Of a DNA stretch of 64,000 nucleotides, positions 25,316-33,981 are shown piece after piece. The position numbers and the translations under genes are program-made. How positions within the stretch are numbered: the first letter of the stretch is position 1; the number at the start of each line of letters is the position of its first letter. The stretch lies in assembly GCF_025060895.1 (NCBI RefSeq), contig NZ_JANZKV010000182.1:1-64000 (forward strand). Direction: 5' to 3'. Under the pieces are notes generated by a model. That model worked only from the letters and a program-made list of their open reading frames with translations, ran no database searches and was not told the DNA's origin. This DNA comes from Stieleria sedimenti. GTDB taxonomy: Bacteria > Planctomycetota > Planctomycetia > Pirellulales > Pirellulaceae.

Positions 25316-26413
25316 ATGTTTTGTATTTGCATGCCGAAAGTCGCCGAAATGGCCGCCGGCATCGAGATCCCGCCGGCCGCGATCGAGGTGCCGCCGCTGC
25401 CCGCCGGTGCGGCCGGGCTGGCAGCCGCGGCGGGAGTCGCCGCAGCGGTCAACGCGACGGCGGGACTGGCCGCCTCCGGAGCCCTCGAGGCGATGCTCAG
25501 TGTCGAGCTGCCCGCGTTTTCGATGGAAGCGGTTCTGGCGATGGAAGCGATGGCGCAAGTCGGTGCCGCGTTGGGGATAGACATGACCGCACCGGGCGCC
25601 GCGATGGAACTGTCTCTCGCCGCGGGTGCCTTGAACATCGCCGCGCCGGCATTGGGTGAACTGGGCGGGGCGCTCGGTGCCGCGATGGAGCCGCTGGGCG
25701 GACTGCCGATGGCACTGGGGATCAACGCCGCGATTGAATCCTCCCTGGGAATCGACATGGCCGCTCCCGGTGCCGCGGCGGCTCTCGAAGCCAGCTTGGC
25801 GGCGGCGCTAGAGGCTTCGCTGGCGATCTCCGGCACCCTCGGACTTTCCGCTTCTGCCGGAGGTTCCTTTGCGATGGAACTCGCGTTGGCCGCCCGGGCA
25901 CTCAACGCAGCGGTCGCGTTGGGATTCGACCCCGCCGCCCCCGGCGAATTTGCCGCGGCGCTGGAAATGGCTGGCAGTCTCGAAGTGCCTCCGTTGGCGA
26001 TGTCGGCCGGTGAGATGGGCGAAGTCAGCGCCGGGCTCTCCGACTTCGGACTCGTCAGCGCCGAGATGGGCGGAATGTCCATGGAAATGGCCCTGCCGGC
26101 GATGGAAGCCGGCGCCGCAGAGATGGCGGCCAACATGGAAGCCGCCGTCGCGGCCTCCGGCGAAATGGCCGCCGAGTTAACCGGCGGTGCCGAAGGGGCC
26201 GCCGCCGCCGAATTGGCTGCCGCGATGGCGGCCGCCGCCGAAGCACCGATGCCCGCGGCACCCGCGTTGGCTGCGATGGAGCCGGGCGGATTGCCCAGCA
26301 TGGGCGACATGTCGATCGCGGCCTCCATGGCCGCTTCCTTCGAAGCCGCGATGGAAACGCCGATGGTCTCCGGTGCTCCCTGTCCCAATATCTTTTGCGT
26401 CGCCGGACGTTGA
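25316..26413 (+). CDS. Extremely Ala/Met/Gly-rich protein with Cys-bearing ends
   Basis: This 365-aa protein is dominated by Ala, Gly, Met, Leu and Glu with almost no basic residues or aromatic side chains. Related blocks recur: 'LGIDMTAPGAAMELSLAAGAL', 'LGIDMAAPGAAAALEASLAAA', 'LGFDPAAPGEFAAALEMAGSL'. The N-terminus is 'MFCICMPK' and the C-terminus 'CPNIFCVAGR', two Cys pairs framing the repeat. There is no signal peptide. ATG 25316 follows GAAGGTG. It lies upstream of the parvulin and PAAR genes, so a tip-associated structural or secreted protein is plausible. No family is recognised. The opposite frame is also open but lacks a start signal and looks like a compositional shadow. Confidence 0.6.
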   Translation: MFCICMPKVAEMAAGIEIPPAAIEVPPLPAGAAGLAAAAGVAAAVNATAGLAASGALEAMLSVELPAFSMEAVLAMEAMAQVGAALGIDMTAPGAAMELSLAAGALNIAAPALGELGGALGAAMEPLGGLPMALGINAAIESSLGIDMAAPGAAAALEASLAAALEASLAISGTLGLSASAGGSFAMELALAARALNAAVALGFDPAAPGEFAAALEMAGSLEVPPLAMSAGEMGEVSAGLSDFGLVSAEMGGMSMEMALPAMEAGAAEMAANMEAAVAASGEMAAELTGGAEGAAAAELAAAMAAAAEAPMPAAPALAAMEPGGLPSMGDMSIAASMAASFEAAMETPMVSGAPCPNIFCVAGR

Positions 26414-26451
26414 CGACGGTGATGCAAACCAAGCGGATAGGCCCATGCAAC

Positions 26452-26548
26452 CTACTTTGACGCCGAGCGGGGTGTCTTTCGTTAGCGGTAGCCCGCGAGC
26501 CCTCCGGTCTTTCACGCTGTTACGCTAAAACCTCCAGAGCCAAAGTAG
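26452..26548. repeat. REP-like palindromic interspersed repeat, copy B
   Basis: This unit begins CTACTTTGACGCC and ends GCCAAAGTAG, giving short terminal inverted repeats, with GTTAGCGGTAGC inside. Its left part is almost the reverse complement of 1300-1360. It sits between the Ala-rich gene and the parvulin gene. Confidence 0.8.
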
Positions 26549-26557
26549 ATGGCCTTG

Positions 26558-26580
26558 GGGGATAGGCTTCCGGCCGGTCA
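26558..26580. repeat. Short interspersed repeat, second copy
   Basis: GGGGATAGGCTTCCGGCCGG matches the repeat at 16525-16547 with a few changes. It directly follows the palindromic element at 26452-26548. Confidence 0.55.
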
Positions 26581-26627
26581 GTCCAAAATCCACCGATTCA
26601 CTTTCACCCACCACGGAGTCTCGCAAC

Positions 26628-26915
26628 GTGCTACGCATCAAAGCCCGCCACATCCAGGTCTCCAGCCCCGAGCTGGCCAACGAGGTGATGGTGAAATGGC
26701 AACAGGGGGCGAATTTTGAAGAACTCGCTCGCGCCTATTCGGAATGTCCGACCGCCCGCCAAGGCGGCTCGCTGGGCGAGTTCGGTCCCGGGCACATGGC
26801 TCCCGAACTGGAACCGGTGTTTCTGCAAGGTGACATCGGCGACGTTTATGGACCCGTCGCCACCGCCAACGGTTACCACATCGTCGAAGTTCTCGCGCGG
26901 ACTGACTATGAGTAG
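26628..26915 (+). CDS. Parvulin-type peptidyl-prolyl isomerase, single domain
   Basis: Parvulins catalyse cis-trans isomerisation of prolyl bonds. This 95-aa protein is a bare PpiC/rotamase domain: 'IKARHIQVSS', 'GANFEELARAYSECPTARQGGSLGEFGPGHMAPELEPVFL' and 'GPVATANGYHIVEVLART'. It has no signal peptide. The start is GTG with GGAG upstream. It lies 92 bp before the PAAR gene, next to the Ala/Pro-bearing Ala-rich gene, so it may help fold or load a T6SS substrate (inference). Confidence 0.9.
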   Translation: MLRIKARHIQVSSPELANEVMVKWQQGANFEELARAYSECPTARQGGSLGEFGPGHMAPELEPVFLQGDIGDVYGPVATANGYHIVEVLARTDYE

Positions 26916-27007
26916 CGCCTTCGAATGCGATGGCACAATCTTCCTTCCCAAGCTAAACTGCACTTCCGCGTCTTTCGTTTATTCGGCACTGCCACAAGTT
27001 TGATTCC

Positions 27008-27394
27008 ATGGCTCCTCCCGCTGCTCGCATGACCGATCTTGTCAAACAAGACGCTCCGCATTGCCATGCACCGATTCATCCGCCGGCGCCGGTCCCGACG
27101 CCTGTGGCCCATCCGCCACTTCCGTTGGCGATTATCAAGGGCCAAGCCAACGTGCTGATCGGGAAAATGCCCGCCGCACGCGTGACCGACACGACGCTGC
27201 CTTGCATGTTACCAAGTTGTGTTCCCGCCGGCCCCGGCATGATCGCCAAGGGATCAGGGAAGGTGATGATCGGCGGCCTGCCTGCCGCCAGGGTAAACGA
27301 CTTGACCGCCCACGCCAGTTGTGTCGCTCCGATCCCCAGCCCGGTCGGCAAAGTCCTACCGCCGGGCTGCCCGACTGTCATCATCGGGGGCTGA
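27008..27394 (+). CDS. PAAR-domain T6SS spike-tip protein
   Basis: PAAR proteins cap the VgrG spike and carry effectors. The sequence 'MAPPAARMTDLV', 'GQANVLIGKMPAARVTDTT', 'IAKGSGKVMIGGLPAARVNDLTAH' and 'PGCPTVIIGG' is typical of PAAR repeats with their metal-binding His/Cys residues. Length 128 aa is a PAAR with no effector extension; a Pro-rich loop (HPPAPVPTPVAHPP) is inserted early. No VgrG is found in the window, so the partner spike must be elsewhere. The next gene, a methyltransferase, starts 6 bp after the stop. Confidence 0.93.
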   Translation: MAPPAARMTDLVKQDAPHCHAPIHPPAPVPTPVAHPPLPLAIIKGQANVLIGKMPAARVTDTTLPCMLPSCVPAGPGMIAKGSGKVMIGGLPAARVNDLTAHASCVAPIPSPVGKVLPPGCPTVIIGG

Positions 27395-27400
27395 CGTCTC

Positions 27401-28480
27401 GTGCGACGCCGGCACCTCGAAACCTTTCAACCGGTCTGCCCGGTTTGTCGCGCCGCGACCGACCAGATTCATTTCCTCGAACTGGCGACGGTCCTCAAAG
27501 AAGTCGACGACCACATCGTCGAAGGCTTGTTGCATTGCAGCAACATCCAGTGCCAACGCGAATACCCCATCATCGATGGAGTGCCGTTGATCATCCGAGA
27601 CATCCGCAGTTATCTCTCGGAGAATGTGTTCCAGGTCTGCCAACGGGCCGATCTGAGTGAAACCATCGAAAGCGTGTTAGGCGATTGCTGTGGGCACGGG
27701 TCGACGCTGGACGCGATCCGCCAGCACACCAGTTGTTACACCTGGGATCATTACGGTGATCTCGATCCGGAGGAGCCGCCGGTCGATCCGAAACCGGGTT
27801 CGATGCTGAGTGTCCTCCGGCGCGGCTTGGAATTGTCCGAGTTGCAATCGGCGAATCTTGACAACGTTTTGGATGTCGGATGTTCCGTCGGACGAGGCAC
27901 GTTCGCGTTGGCCGAAAAACTGGATCGCCCGATCCTCGGCATCGATTTGAATTTTCCGATGTTGCGCATCGCCGCCGGGGCGTTGCGTGACGGTGTGGTG
28001 CGTTATCCCAGACGTCGCGTCGGGGTTGTCTATGATCGTCGTGAATTTCCGGTGACCTTTCCGAACACTCATCAGGTTGACTTCTGGGCCTGCGACGCAA
28101 CCGCGTTGCCGTTTGTCGAACATTCGGTCGACGCCGCTTTCAGCATGAACCTGCTCGATTGTGTCCACTCGCCGCTCGAGTTTCTCGCCTCGCTCGGATC
28201 GGTTTTGAAGCCCGATGGCTCGGCGGTCCTGGCCTGTCCCTACGATTGGTCTTCCTCGGCCACGTCGATGGAAGGCTGGCTCGGTGGGCATTCCCAACGC
28301 GGCCCCGGCGCGGGTGCCAGCGAACCCATCTTGCGACAGTTGCTCAGCCCTGATCACCCGCAATCGTTAACCACGTTGCGTCTGGTGGTAGAAGACAATT
28401 GCCCCTGGCACGTCCGCATGCACGACCGCAGCGTGGTGTCCTACGACAGCCATCTCGTCGTCGCCCAAAAGTGTCGCTAA
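27401..28480 (+). CDS. Methyltransferase with N-terminal zinc-ribbon-like domain
   Basis: The N-terminus has two cysteine pairs (C13/C16 and C46/C51) followed by 'EYPIIDGVPLII', the look of a Trm112-like zinc ribbon. A class I methyltransferase follows, with motif I 'VLDVGCSVGRGTFALAE' (about 156-170), 'ILGIDLNFPMLRIA' and 'WACDATALPFVEHSVDAAFSMNLLDCV'. It is 359 aa with a GTG start and is tightly linked to the PAAR gene (6 bp). The substrate is unknown. Its coupling to PAAR makes it a candidate effector or a modifier of the tip complex (inference). Confidence 0.8.
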   Translation: MRRRHLETFQPVCPVCRAATDQIHFLELATVLKEVDDHIVEGLLHCSNIQCQREYPIIDGVPLIIRDIRSYLSENVFQVCQRADLSETIESVLGDCCGHGSTLDAIRQHTSCYTWDHYGDLDPEEPPVDPKPGSMLSVLRRGLELSELQSANLDNVLDVGCSVGRGTFALAEKLDRPILGIDLNFPMLRIAAGALRDGVVRYPRRRVGVVYDRREFPVTFPNTHQVDFWACDATALPFVEHSVDAAFSMNLLDCVHSPLEFLASLGSVLKPDGSAVLACPYDWSSSATSMEGWLGGHSQRGPGAGASEPILRQLLSPDHPQSLTTLRLVVEDNCPWHVRMHDRSVVSYDSHLVVAQKCR

Positions 28481-28483
28481 AAA

Positions 28484-28537
28484 GTGGCGTACGCTTCCAG
28501 CTTGCGACGCGTGGCGTAAGCTTCCAGCTTGCGATTA
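28484..28537. repeat. 27-bp direct repeat, two copies
   Basis: Two adjacent units of GTGGCGTACGCTTCCAGC...TTGCG (28484 and 28511) differ at a few bases. The TTCCAGC core relates them to the repeats at 16525 and 41284. It lies just past the methyltransferase stop. Confidence 0.75.
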
Positions 28538-28549
28538 CCCGGCCTTCGC

Positions 28550-28818
28550 GGGACGTCGATTCTTTTACTGCAGGATTTGGCAACCGATTTAGATTCTCTC
28601 CCTCTGGGAGAGACGGCGTTTGCGCAGCAAGCAAACGCCAGAGAGGGCCGGTGTTGCGCAAGGCTTAGCACTTCCGCGACGATCGATGTGGGCTGCAAAA
28701 CCGATCACCAACCCCCTCATCCCCAGCCCTTCTCCCCCACAAATCGTCAAGCAAGCTTGATACGATTTGTGGGGGAGAAGGGAGCAATGAATCTTGCAGT
28801 AATAAAATCGACGTCCCC
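28550..28818. mobile_element. MITE-like non-coding element with terminal inverted repeats
   Basis: Ends of about 28 bp are imperfect inverted repeats: GGGACGTCGATTCTTTTACT (28550 on) and, read from the other end, GGGGACGTCGATTTTATTAC (28818 back). Inside lies a perfect 21-bp inverted repeat (28727-28747 and 28762-28782) with a 14-base loop, able to form a strong hairpin. Part of the element (28576-28616) matches the window start in reverse complement, so it is a multi-copy family. No transposase is encoded. No clear target-site duplication was seen. Confidence 0.65.
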
Positions 28819-28866
28819 AGAAGGCAAGCAAGATGCTTACCCCACTATTGATTCATGGACCATGCC

Positions 28867-31800
28867 CTACCGCCCGACCGGCAACAAGCCGCCTGCGTTG
28901 GGAATTGCGACCTCGACATAATCACGATCCAGTTTCCAGGCGCCGTCGATTTCCTGGTCGCGGTTCGTCACGCGGACTTGACGGATCGGCTCGTTGCGTC
29001 TCGAACGATAATAAAACGTATGCACCGACATCCGGCGTTCGGGGTCGAACTGTCGCACAATTCGAACCGGTTTTTCGTCGATCGATTCTCGAAGACTGAT
29101 TTTGATCGATGTGACCGGCACGTCCGGATCGAAAAAATCAACGACGTATCTGCGACGGGCCACGCCGTCGACAAACTGGGTTCCCAACGGATCGATGCGC
29201 ACCTGGATTCCGGGGGTGACTTCGACCGGTTCGTTGGACGTTTCATCGACGGTGATCGTCGTGTTCAATCGGCTGAGTCCGCGTCCCGGATCATTCAAGT
29301 TGCCTCCGGTCGCGACTGCGGGCGGAAGCAATTCGATCGTCGTTGCCTCTTCCGCCGGCCGCGACCAGATTCGCAACCGCGCGCGAGCGGCGGTCGCTGG
29401 CCAATCGTTTGCCACAAGATTCATCACCGGGACCGGTTCCCCGGGCTGGAACGTTGCGTCAAAGAACGCGTACGCTTGGCCGATCGCGCTGCCATCGACC
29501 CCCACCGGTTGAACCTGAATCCAAACATCCGACGGGCGTCGCGTCGCCCGCCAAAGCGGTTGATCCGTCGTGCCGGCTGAATCCCTCTGCTGCCACGACA
29601 CGGGAAAGTCGATTTGCCCCGGCGCCCGACGGATTGCTCGATGCACACGCACCACTTGCTCGGTCGCGATCCCTTCGGTGGTTACCAAATCTGCCATCGC
29701 TTCGACGTTGTCGTCGTAGGCATAGTCGTAGATCTCCGTGCCCGCCTCATTGACGTACAACTGATAGGCTTCGCCGCCTTCCAAGACCACCGGTTCGACC
29801 GCCAGCGGCGACCGATCCGCGTCGGCCGCGGCGGTATCGACCCATTGCCGGCCTTCGTATTGCAGTGCAAACAACTCGGGAGCTGCCGGGGCCGGGATCA
29901 CTTGTGTCGGTGTGGCCAGCGTCGTTGGCATCTCCGGGCGTTCGGCGTTCTGATACGATCGCAGCCGATACATGCCGGGGGCCAGCAGATTGCGGACGGC
30001 TTGTTTCAAATCCGTGGAACTGCCCAGTGCCTGGAAACGCCCACCGGTCTCGCGACTCAAGTTTTCGAACGCTTGCACGGCGTCTCGTTGCTGCGTCCGA
30101 TCCATTCCCAAGCCGAGGATGTGGACGGGGACTTGGCTGTGCGTCCACGCCTCGCGAACATCGTCGTCACTGGTCGCCGAAACGTTGGTCACCGAAGACG
30201 GAATGTACTGATAATTGGCCCCGTCGGTGATCGCAATGACGTGGCGATCGGCCTTCGCATCCGCGGCGGAAAACTCTTGAATCGACCGCATCACGGACAG
30301 GTACAGTGGCGATTGTCCCCACGGTTTCAAGTCGCTGATCTCGGGGACCAGGGACTGAGCCGTCGCCAGATCAAACTCGCTGAGCGTCAGAATGGATTCG
30401 ACGTCCCGTTCGGGCGTCAACGTCGGGTCGATCGGGCCGGTGAAATCGGGCCGGGTCAGCAGCTTGATCGGCTCATCAACACTCCATCCCAAACGGTGAC
30501 CGAACGCCTGCACGCCGACACGGACGTTGCGACGCAGCCCCAGATCGAACAGCATTTCTTGCAACGCCGCCTTGGCGACTTCCATCCGCGATGCACCGCC
30601 CTCGCCTTCCGCCTCCTCGCTTTCACCGTCGAGTGGTTCGCTCATGCTGGCCGAACAGTCCAGCACAAACACGACGGACAATTCGTCCCAGGGACCGTTC
30701 AGTGTCACTTCGCTTTTCTGATAGTGATACGGCTGAAGATCAATTTTCAGCCCGCCGAGTTGTTCGACGTCCAGCGTGCCGCCGTACTCGTGGCCGCGGA
30801 AAACCGTTTGTGCTTTCAATGCCATATCTGATGTTGCGACTTCGGACGGCATCACGACTTCATAGCGTGCGTTCGCCGAGGACAGGACGAAAGCGTCAGA
30901 AGGCTCGATCGTTTGAAAGTCGAGGCGTCGCGTTTCAGTCCTTACCGCAACGGTCGCGGTTCCCGAGGGCGGCGTGAATCGATCGGCCGCCGCATCGCCT
31001 GGTTCCGAACTGACGACAAACGATGAACGCACCGCATCCACGGGATTCAGTTGAATCGTTCGCGGGGCGGATGTCGCCAACCAATTCGGCAGGAACTGAC
31101 GACTCGCTTCGATCCGCGTTTTCGCAGCTTCGATCTCGACCAGCCGATCGCCACCGCCGGCGGAATCCTTCCACAAACGATCCAATTCGGCAGCCGATTC
31201 CAGGTAGTCGCTCGCGGCAAGGTCAAAGAACGGCCGTTCGCGTCCGGCCGGTCCCCAAAAATCGCCGATCGCTCGATCGGCATGCCACACCAACAGTGAC
31301 TTGATGCCGACGGTGCGCAGCTTTGCGATCGGGTCGGATTCGGGTCGGGGAAACCAAATCGCCGCCGCGGCACGCATCCGACGCGCTGCGCCGCCGCAGA
31401 TCTGGTGCTCTCCCTCCAGCGTCGACTCCGTTTCAAATCGCTTCATCTCGCGGCCGACCGAGTCGACAAAGTTGGCGATTCGATTCTTGTTGCCACCATC
31501 CGATCTGGTCCGTTCACCACCGAGCAGCAGGTCGAGCGGATGTTGGTTCCAACCGGCGATGCGAGCCGAATAAGCGGGGGCCGGTTCATCGGCTGATTCA
31601 GTGTCTTCCGCACTCGGCGCGTCCAGCGTCTGCTGAACGCGAGCGATCATTTCGTTCCGTGCTGTTCGCAGTTGACGTCTGGATTCCCAGTCGACCAGCG
31701 GCACCGACAAGACGGCTTCGATTTCACCGATCGTCGTCAACTCATTCGTCAGACTTTGGCGGACCAGCTGACGTGTCCGCAGGGTCAGCGATTCTGCCAG

Positions 31801-33861
31801 CGACCCCATCACCGGCTGGATAGATTTATCCGCAAAGGCGTGGGCTGCACGGATGGACTCGATCACCGCCTGTTGATCCGCCGCGGCATGGGGGACCGTG
31901 TCAAGTTGGGCCGCCAGTTGTTGGGTGTTGACGATCAACGGCAGAACCAGATTGTCAATCGCCTCTTGGGTCTCTTTGGATGCCATCGCGCGGTTGGGAT
32001 GGGCAATCCATTGTGCGTAGTACGGCGTGACGGCCATCGATTGATCGCAAATCTGCATCGTCGCCGCAGCCCGGTTGGCCGCTTCGAGTGACGCTGCGTA
32101 TTTCGACTCCGTTTCTCGGACGCTGTCTTCCAGTCCGTTCTGCAAACGCAGAAACACGCTGTCTTCGGCACGCCGACGCGCGGCATCGATCGGACCCAGC
32201 AAGACACGCTTCCAGCGATGAACGCGAAGGTCCGAAGGGATCCCGGTGGTATCACGCGGGACCGAAAGATCTTCGATGGACCCCTGCAGTGTCAGCAGCT
32301 TGCCGAGTAACTCCGGCTGCTGCCAAAGGCGTGGCGTCTGGTAGCGATCAAGCATTCGGATGAAGTGCGCGTCGCGATAGTTCGACGTCGCCTGCGTTTG
32401 AAACGCGTCATGCACCTTGGCGAGCAGTCCGGCGTCGGGCTGGTCGGACAGTTCTTTCCATCGATCTCGCAGTTGCGTGCTGGAGATCACATCCTGGGTG
32501 CCGAAGAATTCGGCCAGCGACAGCGAGTGGACGCTCAGTGAACGCGGCAGCGGCGGTGGATCGCCGGACAACAACGAATAGGCTGCTGCGTAGGTCGGGT
32601 TCTGTGGCAGCTGTGCCATCCGATGTTCGGCCGCCGTGATGTCGCCGACCACCCGATTGAAGGTTCGTTTGGCAAGTGTTTGGTACCCCTTGCCCGCGCC
32701 GGAGAGTTGTTCCAGCCACAGTAGGTCGTGCTCCAAATCACGAAACGCGATCGGTTCATGACGATAAAGCTGTGCTTCGCGAATCTGGTCCAGCGATCGC
32801 CACAGGGCGTCGAGCTGAGGATCCGAAATCGTCGGACCGGGGCGACGTGTCACTGGGCGACTGGTCAGTTGTTTTAACAGCTCCGGGTTCAAACTCCGCG
32901 CGAGTCGAAAGTCCGATTTCGAAGTCGTCGTCATCAGGATGGGGTGTTGTATTGCGCCGCGGCTTTGCCGGACCCACCATTGCACATGTGACCGGACGTA
33001 ACGATCCAGCTCTTTCAAGTCCACCCAGCCGTCACCATTGCCGCGGTTGGCCATCTGATCGGCGGCGCCTGCCAAGCCGTGTTGCAGGTAGTGGCCAAAC
33101 ACCGATCCGGCCAGGTCGGCCGAAACATGCGACGTCTGCTCCGGTCCAGCGGACAGCAAAACGGCCAGATCGACCGTCGTTTTTTTCGCGGCCACTCGAT
33201 CACGAAAGGTGGCCTGCACCTTGTCGGCAAATTGATTGGCAGCCAACCCGATGTTCCAATTCACCTGCATCCGATTGCAGTCGAGAATCAGCAACGCCTT
33301 GCGTTTGGCACCAAGCTGCTCAAAACGATCGAGCAGCGCGTCCAGATCGATCCAGGATTTGGGATCGGTCATCGCGGCTTTGGGGGGAATCAAATGAATC
33401 GCACCACCGCTGCTTTCGGCGACGCCGTGCAAACTGACCCACACGATCAATGGCACCCGGTGGCTTTGGCCCTCAGCCCGTTTGATTTCGCGTTCCAGCC
33501 GCTGGTAGAAATCCGTCGCTTTAAAAACCGGATCATCGCTGCCGCGCAGGGTGATGGTTTCACCGTCCATCGCGGCCAGCTTCTCAAAATCTTCCTTGGC
33601 CCACGCGTTGGGCGGCAACGGCCAGCTGTACGGCGCGGCCGACAAGACGACCATCGGCGTCCGTTTGGGCGAAAGCAACAACAGCCAGATCAGCCAGACG
33701 AACAACAGCAGCGCGGCCAGCAACAACGCACCCCAGAGAAATTGCCGCGACCGACGCCACAGAAAGCCGAACACATCGACGCCGCTGGATCGGTCACCCT
33801 GCCAAATGCTGCGTGTCGATTTCTTGGTGTTGCCGGCGGGCTGGATCGGTGATGTCGACAT
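28867..33861 (-). CDS. Giant membrane-anchored caspase-like (C14) protein with VWA domain
   Basis: In this 1664-aa protein a single membrane helix (about 41-63) follows a basic N-terminus. A C14/caspase-like domain (about 68-330) has the catalytic-type His in 'VWVSLHG' (His145) and Cys in 'LLILDCNRM' (Cys195), plus a downstream 'GLAGAADQMANRGNGDGWVDLKELDRYV' as in bacterial metacaspases. A long helical middle follows. A VWA domain near 1060-1260 shows an intact metal site 'VLDCSASMS'. The C-terminus is beta-rich. Orientation of the anchor (inside-out) would place the catalytic part in the periplasm. A substrate cannot be inferred. It forms a leftward set with the lipoprotein and the inactive-looking paralogue, adjacent to T6SS genes. 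Confidence 0.75.
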   Translation of the reverse strand: MSTSPIQPAGNTKKSTRSIWQGDRSSGVDVFGFLWRRSRQFLWGALLLAALLLFVWLIWLLLLSPKRTPMVVLSAAPYSWPLPPNAWAKEDFEKLAAMDGETITLRGSDDPVFKATDFYQRLEREIKRAEGQSHRVPLIVWVSLHGVAESSGGAIHLIPPKAAMTDPKSWIDLDALLDRFEQLGAKRKALLILDCNRMQVNWNIGLAANQFADKVQATFRDRVAAKKTTVDLAVLLSAGPEQTSHVSADLAGSVFGHYLQHGLAGAADQMANRGNGDGWVDLKELDRYVRSHVQWWVRQSRGAIQHPILMTTTSKSDFRLARSLNPELLKQLTSRPVTRRPGPTISDPQLDALWRSLDQIREAQLYRHEPIAFRDLEHDLLWLEQLSGAGKGYQTLAKRTFNRVVGDITAAEHRMAQLPQNPTYAAAYSLLSGDPPPLPRSLSVHSLSLAEFFGTQDVISSTQLRDRWKELSDQPDAGLLAKVHDAFQTQATSNYRDAHFIRMLDRYQTPRLWQQPELLGKLLTLQGSIEDLSVPRDTTGIPSDLRVHRWKRVLLGPIDAARRRAEDSVFLRLQNGLEDSVRETESKYAASLEAANRAAATMQICDQSMAVTPYYAQWIAHPNRAMASKETQEAIDNLVLPLIVNTQQLAAQLDTVPHAAADQQAVIESIRAAHAFADKSIQPVMGSLAESLTLRTRQLVRQSLTNELTTIGEIEAVLSVPLVDWESRRQLRTARNEMIARVQQTLDAPSAEDTESADEPAPAYSARIAGWNQHPLDLLLGGERTRSDGGNKNRIANFVDSVGREMKRFETESTLEGEHQICGGAARRMRAAAAIWFPRPESDPIAKLRTVGIKSLLVWHADRAIGDFWGPAGRERPFFDLAASDYLESAAELDRLWKDSAGGGDRLVEIEAAKTRIEASRQFLPNWLATSAPRTIQLNPVDAVRSSFVVSSEPGDAAADRFTPPSGTATVAVRTETRRLDFQTIEPSDAFVLSSANARYEVVMPSEVATSDMALKAQTVFRGHEYGGTLDVEQLGGLKIDLQPYHYQKSEVTLNGPWDELSVVFVLDCSASMSEPLDGESEEAEGEGGASRMEVAKAALQEMLFDLGLRRNVRVGVQAFGHRLGWSVDEPIKLLTRPDFTGPIDPTLTPERDVESILTLSEFDLATAQSLVPEISDLKPWGQSPLYLSVMRSIQEFSAADAKADRHVIAITDGANYQYIPSSVTNVSATSDDDVREAWTHSQVPVHILGLGMDRTQQRDAVQAFENLSRETGGRFQALGSSTDLKQAVRNLLAPGMYRLRSYQNAERPEMPTTLATPTQVIPAPAAPELFALQYEGRQWVDTAAADADRSPLAVEPVVLEGGEAYQLYVNEAGTEIYDYAYDDNVEAMADLVTTEGIATEQVVRVHRAIRRAPGQIDFPVSWQQRDSAGTTDQPLWRATRRPSDVWIQVQPVGVDGSAIGQAYAFFDATFQPGEPVPVMNLVANDWPATAARARLRIWSRPAEEATTIELLPPAVATGGNLNDPGRGLSRLNTTITVDETSNEPVEVTPGIQVRIDPLGTQFVDGVARRRYVVDFFDPDVPVTSIKISLRESIDEKPVRIVRQFDPERRMSVHTFYYRSRRNEPIRQVRVTNRDQEIDGAWKLDRDYVEVAIPNAGGLLPVGR

Positions 33862-33981
33862 GGATTCGTCGTCCGTGGGGCTCGTCGTCCGAAGGGAACG
33901 TTACTCGCGGGCTGTCGATTGAAGCCCGCATGCGTTAGCAAGGGGCCACGCAACGTTCCTCGCTCACGCATCGGGCTATCA

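Noticed and set aside
25195-26427. 410-aa Ala/Ser/Pro-rich leftward ORF opposite the Ala-rich gene
   Set aside because: The plus-strand frame has a ribosome site, a compact ATG start and distinct Cys-bearing ends; the minus frame has none of these. Some doubt remains because both strands are open.
29614-30831. 405-aa rightward ORF
   Set aside because: It is antisense to the VWA part of the 1664-aa gene and has no features of its own.
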